Position numbers and translations under genes: made by a program | Origin: Burkholderia sp. Bp8963 | Lineage (GTDB): Bacteria; Pseudomonadota; Gammaproteobacteria; Burkholderiales; Burkholderiaceae | NCBI RefSeq assembly: GCF_003854275.1 | Contig: NZ_QTQP01000020.1 | Location: forward strand, 62,001 to 126,000 | DNA length: 64,000 nucleotides | Direction: 5' to 3' | Notes under the pieces: generated by a model | What the model saw: only the letters and a program-made list of their open reading frames with translations | What the model was told of the DNA's origin: nothing | The model's database searches: none | In this document: positions 7,020 to 17,866 of the stretch, in pieces | How positions within the stretch are numbered: position 1 is the first letter of the stretch | How the letters are laid out: every line of letters starts with the position of its first letter

Positions 7020-9323
7020 TTAATGAGCGGTGCCGGCGTCTGCCGCTTTCACGGCGGACGTCGCACGGTTGTCGTTGCGCGGCGCGGCGGCGAGCGGTTG
7101 CGCGCCGCCGGCCGGCTTGTGCGGCCGGTGCGGCATGCGCCGGAACGGCGGCATGCTCGCGGCGACCGGTGCCGCGGCGCTGGCCACGACAGGCGCGGAA
7201 ACCTCGGCGGCATTCGCGCCCGATGCGGCGGGAACAGCCGGCGCCGAAGCGCCTGAAGCTGCCGACGCCGCATCCGCCGCGCTCGCCGCGGTCGGCACGA
7301 CCGGCTGCGGCAGCGCCTTGAAGCCGGCCGCGACGGTGATGGCCCTGGCCGCATCGCCGATCACCGGCGCGTTGATCGGCTCGGTCGCCGACGCGGCGGC
7401 CGCGACGGCGGCCGCCTCGTTCTGCGGGTTCTGGCGCTCGACAAGGTAGTAGTCGAGCACGCGGCGCGCGATCGGGCCCGCGGACTGAGCGCCCCAGCCG
7501 CCGTTCTCGACGATCAGCGCGAGCGCGATCTTCGGCTGGTCGACGGGTGCGTACGCGATGAACAGCGCGTGGTCGCGCAGATGCTCGGCGAGCAGGTGGC
7601 CCTTGTAGTTGCCGCCCTGCAGCGAGAACACCTGCGCGGTACCGGTCTTGCCGGCGGCGAGATACCGCGCGCCCTGGAACACCTTGTACGCGGTGCCGGA
7701 CGGGTTCTCGATCACGTTTTCCATCCCGCGCTTCACGACGTCGATGTCCGACTGCTTGAGCGGGATCACGTCGCTTTCCTTCGGCACCGTGAGGTGGCGC
7801 CCGCGCGAGATCGGATCCTCGACCTCCTTCACGAGGTGCGGCTTCATCACGACGCCGTTGTTCGCGAGCGTCGCGGTCGCGTGCGCGAGCTGCAGGATCG
7901 TGAACGAGTTGTAGCCCTGGCCGATCCCGAGGCTGATCGTCTCGCCGTCGAACCACTTCTGCTGCGCGGCCTTCTTGAAGGTCTTGCGCTTCCAGTCCGG
8001 CGACGGCAGGATCCCGCGCGCCTCGCCCTGGATGTCGATGCCGGTGATCTGGCCGAAGCCGAACGGCTTCATGAAGCTTGCGATCGCGTTCACGCCGAGG
8101 TCGCGCGCGAGCATGTAGAAGTAGGTGTCGTTCGACACCATGATCGCCTTGTTCATGTCGACGAAACCCTGGCCCGAACGCACGTCGTTGCGGAACGTAT
8201 GGCCGCCGAACGTGAAGTAGCCGGGATCCTGGATGCCCCAGCCCGGCGTGCGCTTGCCGAGCGCCAGGCCCGCGAGCGCCATGAACGGCTTGTAGGTCGA
8301 GCCCGGCGGGTAGGTGCCGTGCAGCGGGCGGTTCAAGAGCGGCTTGTCGGCCGAGTTGTTCAGCTCGTCCCAGGTCTGCTGGTCGATGCCGTCGACGAAC
8401 GAGTTCGGGTCGAAGCTCGGCGACGACACGAACGCGAGCACGTCGCCCGTCTTCGGCTCGATCGCGACGAGCGCGCCGCGCTTGCCGGCGAACGCCTGCT
8501 CGGCGACCTGCTGCAGCCCGATGTCGAGCGACAGCACGAGGTTGTTGCCGGGCGTCGCCTGCGTGCGCGACAGCGTGCGCACGGGCCGCCCGCCTGCCGT
8601 CACCTCGACTTCCTCGAAGCCGGTCAGGCCGTGCAGCTCGGTTTCATAGCTCTGCTCGACGCCGATCTTGCCGATGTAGTCGGTGCCCTTGTAGTTGTTC
8701 GCGTCGCGGCGCGGATCGTAATGTTCCTGATCGCTGTCGTTGTCGTCGCTCATCGCGTCGATCTTGTCCTGGTCGCGCTTCGAGATGCGGCCGATGTAGC
8801 CGATCACGTGCGCGGCGGTCGTGCCGAGCGGGTACTGGCGGAACAGCCGCGCGCGCACGTCGACGCCCGGGAAGCGGAAGCGCTGCGCGGTGAAGCGCGC
8901 GACTTCGTCGTCGGTGAGGCGGGTGCGGATCGGCAGGCTCTCGAAGTTCTTCGAGTCTTCCTGCAGCTTCTTGAAGCGGCGGCGGTCGCGCGCGTCGATC
9001 TGGACGATCGCGGACAGCTTGTCGATCGTGTTGTCGAGCGTATCGTCGAGCTTCGACGGCGTGATCTCGAGCGTGTACGCGGAGTAGTTCTTCGCGAGCA
9101 CGACGCCGTTACGGTCGGTGATGATGCCGCGGTTCGGCACGATCGGCGCGACCGAAATACGGTTTTCCTCGGCCTGCAGTGCGTACTTGCCATGCTGAAA
9201 CAGCTGCAGGTAGAAGAAGCGGCTCGCGAGCAGCCCGAAGCAGACGAACACGAACACGCCCGCCGCCGCGACGCGGAGGCGAAACTTCGAGAGCTGCTGT
9301 TGGGTGTCGTTGAATTCGGTCAT
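7020..9323 (-). CDS. mrdA: penicillin-binding protein 2 (elongation transpeptidase)
   Basis: PBP2 cross-links peptidoglycan in the elongasome and partners RodA. The 767-residue protein has one N-terminal membrane anchor (about residues 15-38), a pedestal domain and a transpeptidase domain with the catalytic triad of motifs: STYK (S342-K345), SND (397-399) and KTG (559-561). After about residue 640 a 120-residue Ala/Pro/Ser-rich tail extends well beyond the E. coli enzyme (633 residues). Such tails are common in high-GC beta-proteobacteria. It lies 11 bp upstream of mrdB. Confidence 0.95.
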   Translation of the reverse strand: MTEFNDTQQQLSKFRLRVAAAGVFVFVCFGLLASRFFYLQLFQHGKYALQAEENRISVAPIVPNRGIITDRNGVVLAKNYSAYTLEITPSKLDDTLDNTIDKLSAIVQIDARDRRRFKKLQEDSKNFESLPIRTRLTDDEVARFTAQRFRFPGVDVRARLFRQYPLGTTAAHVIGYIGRISKRDQDKIDAMSDDNDSDQEHYDPRRDANNYKGTDYIGKIGVEQSYETELHGLTGFEEVEVTAGGRPVRTLSRTQATPGNNLVLSLDIGLQQVAEQAFAGKRGALVAIEPKTGDVLAFVSSPSFDPNSFVDGIDQQTWDELNNSADKPLLNRPLHGTYPPGSTYKPFMALAGLALGKRTPGWGIQDPGYFTFGGHTFRNDVRSGQGFVDMNKAIMVSNDTYFYMLARDLGVNAIASFMKPFGFGQITGIDIQGEARGILPSPDWKRKTFKKAAQQKWFDGETISLGIGQGYNSFTILQLAHATATLANNGVVMKPHLVKEVEDPISRGRHLTVPKESDVIPLKQSDIDVVKRGMENVIENPSGTAYKVFQGARYLAAGKTGTAQVFSLQGGNYKGHLLAEHLRDHALFIAYAPVDQPKIALALIVENGGWGAQSAGPIARRVLDYYLVERQNPQNEAAAVAAAASATEPINAPVIGDAARAITVAAGFKALPQPVVPTAASAADAASAASGASAPAVPAASGANAAEVSAPVVASAAAPVAASMPPFRRMPHRPHKPAGGAQPLAAAPRNDNRATSAVKAADAGTAH

Positions 9324-9451
9324 GCGATTACTGTCGATCGGACCCGTGCGCGGCGAGCGTGCGCGGGCGTGGCGCCTGCCCGTGACGCGGCGCGTGGCGG
9401 GCGAACGGGCGGCGGGTGTTCAAGGCTCGGTCCTGGCGGCGCGGGCGCGGC

Positions 9452-9964
9452 TCAGATCGGGCGCGTGTCGTCCGGATCGACCGGACGGCGCTGCGGCATC
9501 AGCAGCAGGTGGCTCGCGACGGGCCACAGCGCGGCTTCGACGAAGCCGTCGACCAGGTAGCGCCAGCCGGGAAACGCGGCGCCCATCAGCAGGCGGATCA
9601 CGAACGGCACGAGCTGCGCGGCGACGAGCAGCGGCGTTACATACAGCACCTGCACGCCGATCGGCATCCACAGCACGCGGCGGTGGATCGTGATCGCGCC
9701 GTACGACAGCAGCGTGTACGCGAGCGCATGCTCGCCGAGCAGGCCCGCATCGTGCACGTCCATCAGGATGCCGAGCGCGAACGCGACGCCCATCCCGACC
9801 TTGCGCGGCTGGTGAATGTTCCAGAACAGCAGCACGAGCGCGACGAAGTCGGGCACGCCGGGCAGGCGGCCCCACGGCATCAAATTCAGCAGGAACGCGG
9901 CGGCGAGGCTGAAGACGATGAAGTACGGGTTGACCGGCTGCAGGATGTATTGCGGGCGGTTCAT
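9452..9964 (-). CDS. mreD: rod shape-determining protein MreD
   Basis: A 170-residue inner-membrane protein with five or six hydrophobic helices, including the conserved first stretch PYFIVFSLAAAFLLNLMPW and the GILMDVHDAGLLGEHAL loop. MreD is a membrane partner of MreC in the elongasome. Its ATG overlaps the mreC stop by 4 bp, so translation is coupled; 128 bp without a gene separate it from mrdA. Confidence 0.93.
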   Translation of the reverse strand: MNRPQYILQPVNPYFIVFSLAAAFLLNLMPWGRLPGVPDFVALVLLFWNIHQPRKVGMGVAFALGILMDVHDAGLLGEHALAYTLLSYGAITIHRRVLWMPIGVQVLYVTPLLVAAQLVPFVIRLLMGAAFPGWRYLVDGFVEAALWPVASHLLLMPQRRPVDPDDTRPI

Positions 9965-11061
9965 CGCTGGGCTCCTGATTGCCCAGCCGCGGGCTTCGCG
10001 GGTGCGGCGGCGGGTTGGGCCGGCGCGTCATTCGCGGCGGGCGCCGGCTTTGCGCCCGGCTTCGCGTCAGGCTTTGCGTCAGGCTTCATAGCGGTCGGCT
10101 TTGCGCCTGCGTCGGCGGCCTTGTCAGCCGCCTTGTCGGTCGCTTTCGCGGCGGGCTTCGCGCCCTTCTTGCCGCCCTTCGCATTCTTGTCGGCGGCCGG
10201 GTCCGGCTCGGCCGGGCGCGGCGGAATGTCGTTCTGGTAATGCAGCACCAGCATCTGCCGCGCGCCCCGCACGGCCGCGACCGGCGCGCACGTTACGCGC
10301 GCAAACGCGGTGTCGGCGAGCTTGTCGACGCGCACGACCTTCGCGACCGGCAGGCCCGGCGGATAGACGCCGTCGAGGCCGCTCGTCACGAGCTCGTCGC
10401 CGGCGACGACGTCGGCGCTCGTCGGCACGAAGCGCAGGTCGAGCGAATCGCCCTTCGGCGTGCCGTAGATCACGCTGCGCAGGCCGGTGCGCAGCACCTG
10501 GACCGGAATCGCGAGATCACGGTCGGTGATCAGCGTGACTTCGGCCTGCAGCGGGAACACGCGCGTGACCTGGCCGACCACGCCGTCTTCGCTGACGACG
10601 GGCGCGCCGTGCTGGATGCCTTGTTGCGAACCGTGTCCGATCACGATCTTCTGCGTGAACGGGTCGCTCGTGTCGTACTGGATCTCGACGGGCGTCGCCT
10701 GCGTCGCGATGTGCTGGCGCAGTTCGAGCACCGCGCGCAGGTGCGTGTTCTCCTGCACGAGCACGGCGGCCTGGTTGGCCTGGGTCGACAGTTGCAGGTT
10801 GCGCGCGCGCAGCTGTTCGTTCTCGTGGCGCAGCGTCGCACCGGTCGCGGCGATGTCGGCCGCGCCCATGAACAGGTCGCGCGGCACGAGCGCCGCGCGC
10901 TGCAGCGGATACAGCACGGTGCCGAGCACCCCGCGGACGATCTCGAGCGTGTTGAAGCGCGCATCCGACACGAGCAGTGCGATCGCGACGGCGACGAAGA
11001 AGATGAGCCGCGCGAGCGCGGGAGGGCCTTGCTTGAAGAGGGGCGGCGGACTGTATTCCAT
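9961..11061 (-). CDS. mreC: rod shape-determining protein MreC with Lys/Ala-rich tail
   Basis: The 366-residue bitopic protein has a membrane helix at about residues 18-35, a coiled coil at about 70-115 and the beta-rich MreC domain to about residue 280 (GHGSQQGIQHGAPVV, VTLITDRDLAIPV). The last 85 residues are a low-complexity Lys/Ala/Pro tail with short repeats such as KPDAKPDAKPGAKP, absent from E. coli MreC. MreC scaffolds MreB-MreD-PBP2. The tail faces the periplasm by topology; a cell-wall contact is only a guess. Confidence 0.93.
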   Translation of the reverse strand: MEYSPPPLFKQGPPALARLIFFVAVAIALLVSDARFNTLEIVRGVLGTVLYPLQRAALVPRDLFMGAADIAATGATLRHENEQLRARNLQLSTQANQAAVLVQENTHLRAVLELRQHIATQATPVEIQYDTSDPFTQKIVIGHGSQQGIQHGAPVVSEDGVVGQVTRVFPLQAEVTLITDRDLAIPVQVLRTGLRSVIYGTPKGDSLDLRFVPTSADVVAGDELVTSGLDGVYPPGLPVAKVVRVDKLADTAFARVTCAPVAAVRGARQMLVLHYQNDIPPRPAEPDPAADKNAKGGKKGAKPAAKATDKAADKAADAGAKPTAMKPDAKPDAKPGAKPAPAANDAPAQPAAAPAKPAAGQSGAQR

Positions 11062-11186
11062 GGTCGGCGCCGGGCGCGTGTGATCGGTTAAATGATGCTC
11101 AGACGCGCAAACGGCGCGGCGGTTCGATCTGAGCGAGCGAGCCGGCCACGCCGAAGGTGCGCCATATCGGGGAACTGCCTAGACGA

Positions 11187-12230
<1,044 letters not shown>

Positions 12231-12596
12231 TCAGAATCCTGTTTCGCTCTGGGCCGGCCCTGCGTGGCGAGCAGCGCTTGAGGGCGGCAGCGGAAAAAAT
12301 AACAGCCTCGGATCGTGGCGGAAGCGGCCGCCGCGGCGCTCGAAGCTGCGAGTGATATCTACCGGAGATCGCACGAAGCTCGCACGGCTTGCCGAAGCGG
12401 GGCGAAACGGTGCGGGAAAAGGCTGCCGGGTTGGGTCGAACGCGTAATGATACCTTATAATTTCGCGGTATTTGAATCGAAACGGGTGGTATTTTTGCCG
12501 CTTCGTCCCTGATTTCTGAGGGTGGCATCGCGCCCTCCAACCCCCGCCGCAGCACCGCTTTTTGCGTGCTGCGCCGCCTTGTTTTCCGGTGACCGC
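12231..12596. promoter_or_regulatory. divergent promoter region mreB / gatC
   Basis: This 366-bp region separates the divergent mreB and gatCAB operons and holds no gene. The one AT-rich patch (about 12441-12476) has TATAAT at 12456-12461 on the plus strand, with TTGGGT at 12431-12436 as a weak -35 box at a 19-bp spacer. The same patch reads TTATAA/TATAAG on the minus strand and may serve mreB. Overlapping divergent promoters are inferred. Confidence 0.5.
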
Positions 12597-12896
12597 ATGG
12601 CCCTGACCCTGACCGATGTGAAACGCATCGCGCACCTTGCGCGGCTCGAAATGGCCGACGCCGACGCCGAGCATATGCTTGGCCAGCTCAATGAATTCTT
12701 CGGCCTCGTCGAGCAGATGCAGGCAGTCGATACCGCCGGCATCGCGCCGCTCGCCCACCCGATCGAACAGATCCAGGAAGTCGCGCAGCGCCTGCGCGAC
12801 GACGCCGTCACGGAAGCCGTGAACCGCGACGACAACCAGCGTCCGGCACCGGCCGTCCAGGATGGCCTGTACCTCGTGCCGAAGGTGATCGAGTAA
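12597..12896 (+). CDS. gatC: Asp-tRNA(Asn)/Glu-tRNA(Gln) amidotransferase subunit C
   Basis: The 99-residue small subunit [19 protein letters not shown] stabilises the GatA-GatB complex, which amidates mischarged Glu-tRNA(Gln) and Asp-tRNA(Asn). The conserved start and the [23 protein letters not shown] segment match the family. ATG 12597 gives the usual length although the frame is open upstream. It is first in gatC-gatA-gatB. Confidence 0.94.
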   Translation: MALTLTDVKRIAHLARLEMADADAEHMLGQLNEFFGLVEQMQAVDTAGIAPLAHPIEQIQEVAQRLRDDAVTEAVNRDDNQRPAPAVQDGLYLVPKVIE

Positions 12897-12964
12897 GCGT
12901 TCGACTACAAGCGTGCGTGCCGCGTCGCGCGCACGCGCCCAAGAATTCCCAGGAAAACCACTCA

Positions 12965-14455
12965 ATGCACGCAAAAAGCCTGACCGAACTGCGCGCCGCG
13001 CTCGCCGCCAAGGAATGCTCGGCCGTCGAGCTGGCCCAGCACTACCTGAAGCGGATCGACGCCGCGCAGCACCTGAATGCGTTCGTCCATGTCGACGCCG
13101 ACCTCACGCTCGCGCAGGCGAAGGCCGCCGATGCCGAACTCGCGCGCGGCGCAGGCGGCGCGCTCACCGGCCTGCCGATCGCGCACAAGGACGTGTTCGT
13201 CACGCGCGGCTGGCGCTCGACCGCCGGCTCGAAGATGCTCGCGAACTACGCGAGCCCGTTCGACGCGACTGTGGTCGCCCGCCTGTCGGCGGCCGGCATG
13301 GTGACGCTCGGCAAGACCAACATGGACGAGTTCGCGATGGGCTCGTCGAACGAGAACTCCGCATTCGGCCCCGTGAAGAACCCGTGGGACACGAACGCGG
13401 TGCCGGGCGGCAGCTCGGGCGGCAGCTCGGCCGCCGTCGCCGCGCGCATCGCGCCGGCCGCGACCGGCACCGACACCGGCGGCTCGATCCGCCAGCCCGC
13501 ATCGTTCGCCGGCGTGACGGGCATCAAGCCGACCTACGGCCGCGTGTCGCGCTACGGGATGATCGCGTTCGCGTCGTCGCTCGACCAGGGCGGCCCGATG
13601 GCCCAGAGCGCCGCCGACTGCGCGCTGCTGCTCAACGCGATGGCCGGCTTCGACGAGCGCGACTCGACGAGCCTCGAGCGCGACGACGAGGATTTCACGC
13701 GCCACCTCGGCCAGCCGTGGGCGCCGGGCAACGACGCGGCCAAGCCGCTCGCGGGCCTGCGCATCGGCCTGCCGAACGAATACTTCGGCGCCGGCCTCGC
13801 CGACGACGTGCGCGCGGCGATCGACGCGGCACTCAAGGAATATGAAGCGCTCGGCGCGACGCTCGTGCCCGTGTCGCTGCCGAAGACCGAGCTGTCGATC
13901 CCCGTTTATTACGTGATCGCGCCGGCCGAGGCATCGTCGAACCTGTCGCGTTTCGACGGCGTGCGCTACGGCCACCGCGCGGCCGAGTACCGCGACCTGC
14001 TCGACATGTACAAGAAGTCGCGCGCCGAGGGCTTCGGGCCCGAGGTGAAGCGCCGCATCCTGGTCGGCACGTATGTGCTGTCGCACGGTTATTACGACGC
14101 GTACTACCTGCAGGCGCAGAAGATCCGCCGCATCATCGCGCAGGATTTCCAGGAAGCGCTCAAGTCTTGCGACGTGATCATGGGCCCGGCGTCGCCGACG
14201 GTCGCATGGGATCTCGGCGCGAAGGGCGACGATCCGGTGCAGATGTATCTCGCGGATATCTACACGCTGTCGGTGAGCCTCGCGGGCCTGCCCGGCATGA
14301 GCGTGCCGTGCGGTTTCGGCGCGGGCGCGAACGCGCAGCGCCCGGTCGGCCTGCAGATCATCGGCAACTATTTCAACGAAGCCCGGATGCTGCAGGTCGC
14401 CGACGCGTTCCAGCGCGCGACCGACTGGCACAAGCAAGTTCCGGCTGGAGCGTAA
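12965..14455 (+). CDS. gatA: Asp/Glu-tRNA amidotransferase subunit A
   Basis: The 496-residue amidase-signature subunit releases ammonia from glutamine. The Ser-cisSer-Lys triad is visible as K75 in PIAHKDVFV, cis-Ser S150 in PGGSSGGSS, and nucleophile S174 in [10 protein letters not shown]. Start ATG 12965 has AGGAAAA upstream. It lies 68 bp after gatC and 4 bp before gatB. Confidence 0.96.
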   Translation: MHAKSLTELRAALAAKECSAVELAQHYLKRIDAAQHLNAFVHVDADLTLAQAKAADAELARGAGGALTGLPIAHKDVFVTRGWRSTAGSKMLANYASPFDATVVARLSAAGMVTLGKTNMDEFAMGSSNENSAFGPVKNPWDTNAVPGGSSGGSSAAVAARIAPAATGTDTGGSIRQPASFAGVTGIKPTYGRVSRYGMIAFASSLDQGGPMAQSAADCALLLNAMAGFDERDSTSLERDDEDFTRHLGQPWAPGNDAAKPLAGLRIGLPNEYFGAGLADDVRAAIDAALKEYEALGATLVPVSLPKTELSIPVYYVIAPAEASSNLSRFDGVRYGHRAAEYRDLLDMYKKSRAEGFGPEVKRRILVGTYVLSHGYYDAYYLQAQKIRRIIAQDFQEALKSCDVIMGPASPTVAWDLGAKGDDPVQMYLADIYTLSVSLAGLPGMSVPCGFGAGANAQRPVGLQIIGNYFNEARMLQVADAFQRATDWHKQVPAGA

Positions 14456-14459
14456 GCAT

Positions 14460-15932
14460 ATGACTCAATGGGAAGTCGTTATCGGTCTCGAGACGCACGC
14501 GCAGCTGTCGACCGTCTCGAAGATTTTCTCCGGCGCGCCGACGCAGTTCGGCGCGGACCCGAACACGCAGGCCTGCCCGGTCGACCTGGCATTGCCGGGC
14601 GTGCTGCCGGTGCTGAACCGCGGCGCGGTCGAGCGCGCGATCCGCTTCGGCCTCGCGATCGGCTCGACCATCGCGTCGCGCAGCATCTTCGCGCGCAAGA
14701 ACTACTTCTACCCGGATCTGCCGAAGGGCTATCAGATCAGCCAGTACGAGATTCCGGTCGTGCAGGGCGGCCAGATCACGATCCAGGTGCCCGCGAATGA
14801 AAAGGCCGGCAAGGACGCGTATTCGAAGACGATCAACCTGACCCGCGCGCATCTGGAAGAGGATGCGGGCAAGTCGCTGCACGAAGACTTCGCGGGCATG
14901 ACGGGCATCGACCTGAACCGCGCGGGCACGCCGCTGCTCGAGATCGTCACCGAGCCGGAAATGCGCAGCGCGGCCGAGGCGGTCGCATACGCGAAGGCGC
15001 TGCACGGCCTCGTCGTGTGGCTCGGCATCTGCGACGGCAACATGCAGGAAGGCTCGTTCCGCTGCGACGCGAACGTGTCGGTGCGCCCGGTCGGCCAGGA
15101 GAAGTTCGGCACGCGTGCCGAGATCAAGAACCTGAACTCGTTCCGTTTCCTCGAAGAAGCGATCAACTACGAAGTGCGCCGCCAGATCGAACTGATCGAG
15201 GACGGCGGCGAAGTCGTGCAGGAAACCCGCCTGTACGACCCGGACAAGCGCGAGACGCGCTCGATGCGCAGCAAGGAAGACGCGCACGACTACCGCTACT
15301 TCCCCGATCCGGACCTGATGCCGCTCGTGATCGGCGCGGACTGGGTCGAGCGCGTGCAGGCCGGGATGCCCGAGCTGCCGGTCGCGATGCAGCAGCGCTT
15401 CGTCGAGCAGTACGGCGTGTCTGCCTATGACGCGGGCGTGCTGACGTCGAGCAAGGCGATGGCCGCGTACTTCGAGGCGGTGGTCGCGAAGGCAGGCGCT
15501 GCGAACGCGAAGATCGCCGCGAACTGGCTGATGGGCGACGTATCGTCGCAGCTGAACCGCGACGGCATCGAGATCGACGCGATCCCCGTGTCGGCCGCGC
15601 AGCTCGCGCTGGTGCTGCAGCGCATCGCCGACGGCACGATCTCGAACAAGATCGCGAAGGAAATCTTTGCGATGATCTGGGACGAGAAGGCGACCGACGA
15701 AGCCGCCGCCGACCGCATCATCGATTCGAAGGGCCTGAAGCAGATCTCCGACACCGGTGCGCTCGAAGCGATCATCGACGAGGTGCTCGCGGCGAACGCG
15801 AAGTCGGTCGAGGAATTCCGCGCGGGCAAGGAGAAGGCGTTCAATGCGCTGATCGGGCAGGCGATGAAGGCGACGAAGGGCAAGGCGAACCCGCAGCAGG
15901 TCAACGAACTGCTGAAGAAGAAGCTCGGATAA
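14460..15932 (+). CDS. gatB: Asp/Glu-tRNA amidotransferase subunit B
   Basis: The 490-residue GatB activates the carboxyl group of misacylated tRNA with ATP and accepts ammonia from GatA. Family hallmarks are [13 protein letters not shown] at the N-terminus, [19 protein letters not shown], the EDAGKSLHE metal/ATP region, and the C-terminal helical tail domain YqeY (about residues 340-490). It ends the gatCAB operon. Confidence 0.96.
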   Translation: MTQWEVVIGLETHAQLSTVSKIFSGAPTQFGADPNTQACPVDLALPGVLPVLNRGAVERAIRFGLAIGSTIASRSIFARKNYFYPDLPKGYQISQYEIPVVQGGQITIQVPANEKAGKDAYSKTINLTRAHLEEDAGKSLHEDFAGMTGIDLNRAGTPLLEIVTEPEMRSAAEAVAYAKALHGLVVWLGICDGNMQEGSFRCDANVSVRPVGQEKFGTRAEIKNLNSFRFLEEAINYEVRRQIELIEDGGEVVQETRLYDPDKRETRSMRSKEDAHDYRYFPDPDLMPLVIGADWVERVQAGMPELPVAMQQRFVEQYGVSAYDAGVLTSSKAMAAYFEAVVAKAGAANAKIAANWLMGDVSSQLNRDGIEIDAIPVSAAQLALVLQRIADGTISNKIAKEIFAMIWDEKATDEAAADRIIDSKGLKQISDTGALEAIIDEVLAANAKSVEEFRAGKEKAFNALIGQAMKATKGKANPQQVNELLKKKLG

Positions 15933-15962
15933 AACGGGCGCACGCCTGAACCGCGCTTGACG

Positions 15963-15997
15963 ACGGGCCGCCGCCGAACCTGTTCGGGGCGGCCCGT
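15963..15997 (+). terminator. hairpin after gatB
   Basis: ACGGGCCGCC (15963-15972) pairs with GGCGGCCCGT (15988-15997), a perfect 10-bp stem. No T-run follows, so termination may be rho-assisted. Confidence 0.45.
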
Positions 15998-16044
15998 TGC
16001 AACTGGTGCGCACGCCGCGTGCGCGCCGTCACACGGAGGAACGC

Positions 16045-16884
16045 ATGGCGAAACAACCGTCGCTCGACGACTACCGGGTGCCGTACCACACGCGCGACAA
16101 GGACGCCGCGGCGTTCACGCTCGACGCGTTCGATCCGTCCGCGAAGCCGTTCTCGTCGGGTGCGAAGGAAACCGATCGCGAACGGCTGTCGTCGGTCTCG
16201 ATGGCGCTCGACGTGCAGCAGGAACGGCTGCACACGCAGCAGAAGAGGCGCGTGCTGCTCGTGCTGCAGGGGATGGACACGAGCGGCAAGGACGGCACGG
16301 TGCGCGCGGTGTTCCGCGAGGTCGACCCGCTCGGCCTGCGCGTCGTGTCGTTCAAGGCGCCGACGCCGATCGAGACCGCGCGTGACTTCCTGTGGCGCGT
16401 GCATTTGCAGGTGCCGGCGGCCGGCGAGCTCGCGATCTTCAACCGCAGCCACTATGAAGACGTGCTCGTGCCGCGCGTGCTGGGCGGGATCGACGAGAAG
16501 GAATGCGAGCGCCGCTACCGGCAGATTCGCGACTTCGAGACGATGCTCGTCGAAAACGGCACGACGATCGTCAAGTGCTTCCTGCACATCTCGAAGGACG
16601 AGCAGCGCGACCGGCTGCAGGCGCGGGTCGACGATCCGGCCAAGCACTGGAAGTTCGACATCTCCGATCTCGATGCGCGCAAGCACTGGGATGCGTACCA
16701 GCTCGCGTACCGCGACGCGCTCGCCGCGACGTCGGCCGAGCATGCGCCGTGGTACGTGATTCCGGCGAACTCGAAGACGCACCGCAACGTGATGATCGCC
16801 GAGCTGCTGCTGCGCACGCTGACCGACATGAAGCTCGAATTCCCGCCGGCGAAGCCGGAGCTGGAAGGCGTGAAGATCCGCTAG
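16045..16884 (+). CDS. ppk2: PPK2-family polyphosphate kinase
   Basis: A 279-residue single-domain PPK2 that transfers phosphate between polyphosphate and nucleotides. Walker A is GMDTSGKDG at about residues 77-85, Walker B-like residues lie in AIFNRSHYEDVLVPRV, and the lid region is RQIRDFETML. The compact length and the short N-terminal extension suggest a class III-like enzyme (AMP and ADP acceptors), but class cannot be fixed by eye. The start has GGAGGA 5 bp upstream. It appears monocistronic. Confidence 0.87.
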   Translation: MAKQPSLDDYRVPYHTRDKDAAAFTLDAFDPSAKPFSSGAKETDRERLSSVSMALDVQQERLHTQQKRRVLLVLQGMDTSGKDGTVRAVFREVDPLGLRVVSFKAPTPIETARDFLWRVHLQVPAAGELAIFNRSHYEDVLVPRVLGGIDEKECERRYRQIRDFETMLVENGTTIVKCFLHISKDEQRDRLQARVDDPAKHWKFDISDLDARKHWDAYQLAYRDALAATSAEHAPWYVIPANSKTHRNVMIAELLLRTLTDMKLEFPPAKPELEGVKIR

Positions 16885-16911
16885 GCGCGGCATGGCGCAG
16901 GATCGCGTGGT

Positions 16912-16935
16912 GTGGCCGGCGAGACGGCCGGCCAC
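16912..16935 (+). terminator. hairpin after ppk2
   Basis: GTGGCCGGC (16912-16920) pairs with GCCGGCCAC (16927-16935) around a GAGACG loop. There is no T-run; a weak candidate. Confidence 0.35.
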
Positions 16936-16986
16936 GCGCTACACGCGCTACGATATGAACCTGAGAACCCAGAACGGAAACCCGAC

Positions 16987-17757
16987 ATGATGCGTGTGAT
17001 AACCGCCAACCTGAACGGCATCCGCTCCGCCGCGAAGAAAGGCTTCTTCGACTGGCTCGGCGAACAGAATGCCGATTGCGTGTGCGTGCAGGAGATCAAG
17101 GTATCGGCCGACGACCTGCCGGCCGAATTCGTCGAGCCGCACGGCTTCAAGAGCTATTTCCACCACGCCGAGAAGAAGGGCTACAGCGGCGCGGGCCTGT
17201 ACAGCCGCCACGAACCCGATGACGTGATCATCGGTTTCGGCAGCAGCGAATTCGATTCGGAAGGGCGCTACGTCGAGGCGCGTTACGGCAAGCTGTCGGT
17301 CGTGTCGGTGTACGTGCCGTCCGGCTCGAGCGGCGACGAGCGCCAGCAGGCGAAGTACCGCTTCATGGACGAGTTCATGCCGCACCTCGCCGCGCTGAAG
17401 AAGAAGCGCGAAGTGATCCTGTGCGGCGACGTGAACATCGTCCACAAGGAAATCGACATCAAGAACTGGAAGAGCAACCAGAAGAACTCGGGCTGCCTGC
17501 CGGAAGAGCGCGCGTGGCTGACGAAGCTGTTCGACGACGTCGGCTATGTCGACGTGTTCCGCACGCTCGATCAGCGCCCCGAGCAGTACACATGGTGGAG
17601 CAATCGCGGCCAGGCGTATGCGAAGAACGTCGGGTGGCGGATCGATTACCAGATCGCGACGCCGGGCATCGCGAGCACCGCGAAGCAAACGTCGATCTTC
17701 CGCGACATCAAGTTCAGCGACCATGCGCCGCTGACGGTCGATTACGACTACAAGTAA
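16987..17757 (+). CDS. xth: exodeoxyribonuclease III
   Basis: A 256-residue member of the exonuclease III / AP endonuclease family that acts in base excision repair. Seen motifs are TANLNGIRSA at the N-terminus, CVQEIKV carrying the metal-binding Glu, GYSGAGLYSR, LCGDVNIVHKEID with the Asn/Asp pair, WRIDYQIATPG and a C-terminal SDHAPLTVDY with the catalytic Asp-His. Two adjacent ATGs (16987 and 16990) are possible starts. Confidence 0.94.
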   Translation: MMRVITANLNGIRSAAKKGFFDWLGEQNADCVCVQEIKVSADDLPAEFVEPHGFKSYFHHAEKKGYSGAGLYSRHEPDDVIIGFGSSEFDSEGRYVEARYGKLSVVSVYVPSGSSGDERQQAKYRFMDEFMPHLAALKKKREVILCGDVNIVHKEIDIKNWKSNQKNSGCLPEERAWLTKLFDDVGYVDVFRTLDQRPEQYTWWSNRGQAYAKNVGWRIDYQIATPGIASTAKQTSIFRDIKFSDHAPLTVDYDYK

Positions 17758-17790
17758 GCAGGGCAAAGCAGGGTAAAGCAGGGCTGCAGG

Positions 17791-17823
17791 CAGAACGGGC
17801 CGCGAATATCGCGGCCCGTTCTG
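17791..17823. terminator. bidirectional terminator xth / adh
   Basis: A perfect 15-bp stem, 17791-17805 with 17809-17823, with a 3-base ATA loop lies between the convergent ends of the exonuclease gene and the alcohol dehydrogenase gene. The T-rich CTGCTTTG follows on the plus strand. Confidence 0.65.
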
Positions 17824-17866
17824 CTTTGCACGGCGGGAGCGTGCGCCGCCGTGCGTCGCGCTGCGC

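Noticed and set aside
7569..9560. 663-codon plus-strand frame opposite mrdA
   Set aside because: Antisense shadow of PBP2, whose catalytic motifs are complete; the product is Arg/Asp/Val low-complexity.
14373..16013. 546-codon minus-strand frame opposite gatB
   Set aside because: Shadow frame; gatB is unambiguous on the other strand.
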